Shown here: in pieces, positions 6,522 through 8,652 of the stretch
Position numbering within the stretch: the stretch's first letter is position 1
Layout: the number at the start of each line of letters is the position of its first letter
Assembly (NCBI GenBank): GCA_025462785.1
Contig: JAOAPG010000368.1
Coordinates: 1 to 8,652 of the forward strand
Source: Acidobacteriaceae bacterium
GTDB taxonomy: Bacteria; Acidobacteriota; Terriglobia; Terriglobales; Acidobacteriaceae
Length of the DNA stretch: 8,652 nucleotides
Direction: 5' to 3'
Translations under genes and position numbers: made by a program
The notes under the pieces: model-generated
What the model was told of the DNA's origin: nothing
Seen by the model: only the letters and a program-made list of their open reading frames with translations
Databases searched by the model: none

Positions 6522-6539
6522 GAGCAAGCTTCCTGCCAA
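6522..6539 (-). promoter_or_regulatory. candidate sigma-54 (-24/-12) promoter
   Basis: On the minus strand the sequence is TTGGCAGGAAGCTTGCTC. It matches the sigma-54 consensus TGGCACG-N4-TTGCW at every position except one (C to G in CACG), with exactly ten bases between the invariant GG and GC. Transcription would start near 6512, giving a leader of about 28 bases that contains the GGAGG site. This type of promoter requires an activator ATPase bound upstream, so the gene would be off unless signalled. Confidence 0.6.
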
Positions 6540-6553
6540 AACTCTAATCCTAT

Positions 6554-6581
6554 GCCGATTTCTCAAGTGAGGAACATCGGC
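6554..6581. repeat. inverted repeat upstream of the sigma-54 candidate
   Basis: GCCGAT at 6554-6559 and ATCGGC at 6576-6581 are perfect inverted arms, with a smaller CTC/GAG pair inside the 16-base spacer. It lies about 15-40 bases upstream of the -24 element. It may be an operator or chance. Confidence 0.35.
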
Positions 6582-6645
6582 GTTTCATTTGTGTGTTTTA
6601 ACCGAGCCCGGGTTATCCCCACAATCCACCCTGAGTTCACGCATC

Positions 6646-6677
6646 CGGAGTTTTCCGGAAAAATACAGAGAACTCCG
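6646..6677. promoter_or_regulatory. nested palindrome, possible enhancer-binding-protein site
   Basis: CGGAGTT (6646-6652) and AACTCCG (6671-6677) are perfect inverted arms 18 bases apart. Overlapping the left arm and spacer is a perfect 12-base palindrome, TTTTCCGGAAAA (6651-6662). It lies about 110-140 bases upstream of the sigma-54 -24 element on the minus strand, the usual distance of an upstream activator site. No protein has been tied to it. Confidence 0.4.
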
Positions 6678-6907
6678 TAGGAAGGCTATTTTCAAACTTG
6701 CACCACACTAGTTAGAGGCGAGCAATATTTTCCCGGTATCCCTGCTCTAAAGTACATCCCTCGACCTCGCATCAAGTCCAAAACAGTTGCGAAAATCCTT
6801 AGGAATGCTCACGCGGGACCCAGTACAGACAACCCCTGATAATCCCACTTCAAAATTTATTGTAGAGCAGAACACAATTAGTCATAATCAGTTCGGAGTG
6901 GATAGAT
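6678..6907. other. no recognisable gene
   Basis: Together with the regulatory stretch to its left this makes a gene-poor gap of about 420 bases. A plus-strand open frame from 6787 to 7011 has no family features and runs antisense to a more protein-like fragment, so I do not count it as a gene. No tRNA or terminator is seen here. Confidence 0.5.
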
Positions 6908-7015
6908 TTATGAGTTCGCCGCTTCTCTCATCTCCTGAGCCCACAAGGTGGAGAAGTCCGGCGACCACGCGTACGCAAACGGACCACGTTGCAAATAGAA
7001 CAGCGTCCTAGGTCG
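6908..7015 (-). pseudogene. unidentified C-terminal protein fragment
   Basis: Minus-strand codons ending at a TAA (6908-6910) read LFYLQRGPFAYAWSPDF, then STLWAQEMREAANS and stop. The aromatic-rich, well-formed sequence and balanced codon use look like the end of a real protein rather than noise. No start codon with upstream continuation exists, and similarity to anything stops near 7015, where the dehydrogenase fragment on the other strand begins. I do not recognise the family. Confidence 0.35.
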
Positions 7016-7231
7016 GGATCAATTCCCCCCGGAACCTGCGGTCAGCTGACCACCTATGCCGGAGAATCGGAAGACTTCATGCAAACTCCCCTTCAGGAAG
7101 TGGTCGATCAAATCGCAGCGAGCCCATTGCACACCCAGGTCGGGAAAACTTTCCACTTCGACGAAATCGTCGAGGCGCATCGTTGCATGGAGGAAAACAA
7201 AGCGGGCGGAAAGATCGTTGTGCTAACGTAG
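7016..7231 (+). pseudogene. C-terminal fragment of zinc-type alcohol dehydrogenase / quinone oxidoreductase (MDR family)
   Basis: About 70 codons read QLTTYAGESEDFMQTPLQEV, VDQIAASPLHTQVGKTFHFD, then EIVEAHRCMEENKAGGKIVV and LT before a stop at 7229-7231. This is the typical end of medium-chain dehydrogenase/reductase proteins, where the cofactor domain returns to the catalytic domain and closes with AHRxME-x-GGKIVV. A full protein has about 320-340 residues. The catalytic N-terminal domain and the Rossmann GxGxxG motif are absent, so this is a remnant. The frame is open back to a TTG at 6989, but the codons before about 7016 do not match the family. Confidence 0.8.
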
Positions 7232-7272
7232 CGAGGCCCGAGGGCGGTTGCCGCAGGACACCCCTAATAGAC

Positions 7273-7300
7273 AATTATCTCTGCTAGATCAAAGATAATT
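7273..7300. repeat. perfect 8-bp inverted repeat
   Basis: AATTATCT (7273-7280) and AGATAATT (7293-7300) are perfect inverted arms with a 12-base spacer, 42 bases after the dehydrogenase fragment. It is AT-rich and lacks a following T-run, so it fits an operator better than a rho-independent terminator. The remaining bases of 7232-7513 show no gene. Confidence 0.45.
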
Positions 7301-7513
7301 CCCGGTAATGTCGAGCGCGCTGTCATAGGACCGACACTTCGCCCCGGCATTGATACCGACACGATGCAGGCGCAAAAAATTGGAAACGGCGATCCAGGAA
7401 CCAGAGTGAGCGCCCATTCGCTGGTCGGTCGCTGATGCATCAATTACCGTAGGATGAGAGTACTGCACACATCCAACGACTTCCCCTCTCTCATTTCGGA
7501 TTTCTCTAGAGTT

Positions 7514-7786
7514 CTATTGTGGTTTGCGTTTCAGCGGCTTGCCAATTGCCAGCAGGAAGATGACACTCTTGTCTTTCGCGTGCGGCGAAAAAGAGTTGGT
7601 CACGTCATCATCGAAGAAGGTCAGTCCAGTGGCGCCCAAGTGCTGCGCATACGAAGCCAGGTACATCCTGCCGCCGATAGCGCCCGCCTCTAGCTGGAGA
7701 GCGCGGTAGCCGCGATTTCCGTATCGCCCGAGGATGGCGTTTAAGTCGGCGAGAAGGAAGATGTCCACGCAGGCATCGGCTGTCTG
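7514..7786 (-). pseudogene. C-terminal fragment of SagB-type nitroreductase
   Basis: The minus strand reads QTADACVDIFLLADLNAILG, RYGNRGYRALQLEAGAIGGR, MYLASYAQHLGATGLTFFDD, then DVTNSFSPHAKDKSVIFLLA and IGKP. This is the end of SagB/ThcOx-like nitroreductases, which bind FMN; GNRGYR-x-x-QLEAG and GATGLTFFDD are diagnostic. About 90 of roughly 200 or more residues remain. The frame is open to 7852, but bases beyond about 7787 encode the end of a transposase on the opposite strand, so the residues before QTADA are an accident of that junction and the GTG at 7852 is not a real start. Confidence 0.8.
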
Positions 7787-7966
7787 GGGCACAAAAAGAT
7801 TAACTTCAGCACGGTCTTTGCCGGCCAGGCGGTCGGGATCAAAGAAGTTCACGACGATATCTGGCTGGTCAGCTTTATGGATTATGATTTGGGCTACTTC
7901 GATCTCGATACTCGTATGCTGGAACCGCTTGACAACCCGTTCGGCCCGAGGTGGTTACCTATGTAG
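7787..7966 (+). mobile_element. IS481-type transposase, C-terminal fragment
   Basis: The plus strand reads GHKKINFSTVFAGQAVGIKE, then VHDDIWLVSFMDYDLGYFDL and EPLDNPFGPRWLPM before TAG at 7964-7966. The FAGQ-x-VGIKEV-x-D-x-IWLVSFMDYDLGYFD and NPFGP-x-x-LPM motifs are those of the C-terminal tail found in many IS481/integrase-core transposases. The DDE catalytic core and the left end of the element are missing. After the TAG the same frame continues PVHSVTYVS, which resembles the longer tail of some relatives (MSPV...), so the stop may be a TCG-to-TAG change. The left boundary is the junction with the nitroreductase remnant. Confidence 0.75.
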
Positions 7967-7989
7967 CCGGTACATTCTGTAACCTATGT
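7957..7989 (+). repeat. two direct copies of ACCTATGT near the IS remnant end
   Basis: ACCTATGT occurs at 7957-7964 and 7982-7989, 25 bases apart, around the end of the transposase remnant. It may belong to terminal sequence of the element; it is short enough to be chance. Confidence 0.3.
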
Positions 7990-8012
7990 CTCCAAGTTGG
8001 ACCCCAGTTATT

Positions 8013-8048
8013 TGGTTGCGGGGGAAGGATTTGAACCTTCGACCTTTG
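8013..8048 (-). tRNA. 3' end of an initiator-like tRNA (partial, possible attachment site)
   Basis: On the minus strand this gives the variable loop AGGTC, a 5-bp T-stem GAAGG/CCTTC around the loop TTCAAAT, the acceptor strand CCCCGCA and the encoded end ACCA. The 3' strand CCCCGCA followed by ACCA, and the AAGGTC run before the T-arm, fit bacterial tRNA-fMet. Upstream of the variable loop the match stops: there is no anticodon stem (a CAT anticodon is expected), D-arm or 5' acceptor strand. It is therefore a 36-base 3' fragment rather than a working tRNA. Such fragments are typical of attachment sites left by integrases that target tRNA genes. Confidence 0.7.
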
Positions 8049-8148
8049 CCGCAACTCCAGTTGTCCAATCTGGAACTCTGCTTGCTACATCTCTCAGCGT
8101 GCGTGGAACGAAAGGACCAAAAGATAGTTCAGATGATCGGAGAATGTT

Positions 8149-8184
8149 ATGGCACAGGTAATTGAGTTTTACATCCCCGCGTAG
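8149..8184 (+). pseudogene. 11-codon stub of a small protein
   Basis: ATG at 8149 is preceded by GGAG at 8139-8142 with ideal 6-base spacing, and the codons read MAQVIEFYIPA then TAG. The VIEFYIP start resembles short (about 35-40 residue) acidobacterial hypothetical proteins I recall, which continue well beyond this point. A good initiation region followed by an almost immediate stop suggests a truncated remnant. The family memory is uncertain. Confidence 0.4.
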
Positions 8185-8320
8185 CATAGGCTGTCGTCAT
8201 AGCCTCCGTGCCCTTCACTGGACGCAACGTCGCAAATCCCAGCCCAGCACCACGTATGCGGCCGTGTTACGCGAATCGTACCGATCAGGCGCAGTTGACC
8301 CATTTTGTCCCTAACCACTC
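8185..8320. other. no recognisable gene
   Basis: With 8049-8148 this forms a gap of about 320 bases between the tRNA fragment and the last gene that holds no full gene. A weak 5-bp hairpin (AGGCT/AGCCT, about 8188-8205) is the only structure seen. Confidence 0.5.
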
Positions 8321-8349
8321 TTGACAATCGCTATCCGCTAGGTTACTTT
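8321..8349 (+). promoter_or_regulatory. sigma-70-type promoter for the last gene
   Basis: TTGACA at 8321-8326 is a perfect -35 hexamer. A 17-base spacer leads to TACTTT at 8344-8349, a weak -10 that keeps the T1, A2 and T6 positions. Transcription would start near 8356, about 15 bases before the ATG, so the leader is very short. Confidence 0.55.
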
Positions 8350-8360
8350 GCACTGTAAAG
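8346..8360. promoter_or_regulatory. operator-like near-palindrome over the -10 region
   Basis: CTTTGCACTGTAAAG is symmetric apart from its centre base and one mismatched pair. It overlaps the -10 hexamer and the probable start point, where a repressor would block transcription. PadR-type regulators often use sites with AT-rich arms of this size, but no regulator gene is visible in the window. Confidence 0.4.
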
Positions 8361-8370
8361 CGAGTCGCGC

Positions 8371-8652
8371 ATGAATGACCTGAACCGGGCGCTTGGAGAC
8401 ATCCGCAGCATACGCCGCCAGATGGCGCAGAGTACGCAATTCCGCGGCTACGGCCCGGTAACTCTCGCCGTGACAGGTGTTGTCGCAATTCTAGCCGCCG
8501 GGGCGCAGACGCATTGGCTGCCTGACCCGGAGAACCATATTCTCACCTACATAGGCATCTGGATCTCCGCGGGTGCCATCTCGGCTGCCTTGATTGGCGT
8601 GCAGACAGTTACTCGCACACATCGTATGCATTCAGGCATGGCGGACGAGATG
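8371..8652 (+). CDS. conserved membrane protein (3' end cut by window edge)
   Basis: The frame from ATG 8371 is open to the last base (94 codons, no stop). It reads MNDLNRALGDIRSIRRQMAQ, then STQFRGYGPVTLAVTG. A first membrane helix lies at about residues 28-44 (VTLAVTGVVAILAAGAQ), followed by a short loop with HWLPDPENH and a second helix at about 55-74 (TYIGIWISAGAISAALIG). A basic RTHRMHSG stretch follows. The amphipathic, arginine-rich N-terminus before FRGYGP recalls a membrane protein family I associate with Acidobacteria, usually next to a small winged-helix regulator; that recollection is not verified. There is no strong ribosome-binding site (only AAGCGAG), which fits the short leader predicted from the promoter. 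Function unknown. Confidence 0.75.
   Translation, partial: MNDLNRALGDIRSIRRQMAQSTQFRGYGPVTLAVTGVVAILAAGAQTHWLPDPENHILTYIGIWISAGAISAALIGVQTVTRTHRMHSGMADEM

Noticed and set aside
6787..7011. Plus-strand open frame of 74 codons
   Set aside because: No recognisable domain or ribosome-binding site, and it overlaps the more protein-like minus-strand fragment.
7734..7982. Plus-strand open frame of 82 codons over the IS remnant
   Set aside because: The transposase motifs lie in a different plus frame; this one is a shadow.
8185..8210. AGGCT/AGCCT hairpin as a terminator
   Set aside because: A five-base stem with no T-run is below what I would call.

Overview
The window looks like chromosomal DNA of a soil-type Acidobacteriota. 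This is an inference from gene content: secreted DUF1579-like and NIPSNAP proteins, a free-standing SpoIIE-type phosphatase, a secreted DUF5818-like protein, and an N-terminal fragment of a membrane protein family I associate with that phylum. GC content is moderate and there is no sign of phage structural genes or a CRISPR array.

Region 1 (1-3025, + strand) is a compact run of overlapping genes: a secreted DUF1579-like protein (cut by the left edge), a second leaderless DUF1579-like protein, a secreted two-domain NIPSNAP protein, a third DUF1579-like protein closely related to the first, and a flavin-nucleotide-binding (pyridoxamine-phosphate-oxidase-like) gene. The first and third DUF1579-like copies both carry the start codon of the next gene inside their last codons. 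In the second case one extra G at 2707-2708 breaks both overlapping genes at once, and removing it restores both.

Region 2 (3026-3558) holds two short overlapping + strand reading frames. The second encodes a 56-residue protein with one C-terminal membrane segment.

Region 3 (3559-6060) has an intact minus-strand SpoIIE/PP2C-type serine phosphatase. It is followed by two decayed genes: a histidine phosphatase (minus) without its N-terminal catalytic part, and a short-chain dehydrogenase (plus) with at least three frame breaks.

Region 4 (6083-6907) has an intact minus-strand secreted DUF5818-like protein with a Pro/Gln/Ser repeat linker. Upstream of it lies a good match to a sigma-54 (-24/-12) promoter, with dyad sequences further upstream that could bind an enhancer-binding protein.

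Region 5 (6908-8184) is a graveyard of gene fragments: an unidentified C-terminus, the C-terminus of a zinc-type alcohol dehydrogenase/quinone oxidoreductase, the C-terminus of a SagB-type nitroreductase, the C-terminus of an IS481-type transposase, the 3' end of an initiator-like tRNA, and an 11-codon stub of a small protein. A tRNA 3' end beside an insertion-sequence remnant and truncated genes suggests an old integration hotspot.

Region 6 (8185-8652) holds a sigma-70-type promoter with an operator-like near-palindrome and the first 94 codons of a membrane protein that runs off the right edge.

All identifications were made by reading motifs by eye; no database search was run.
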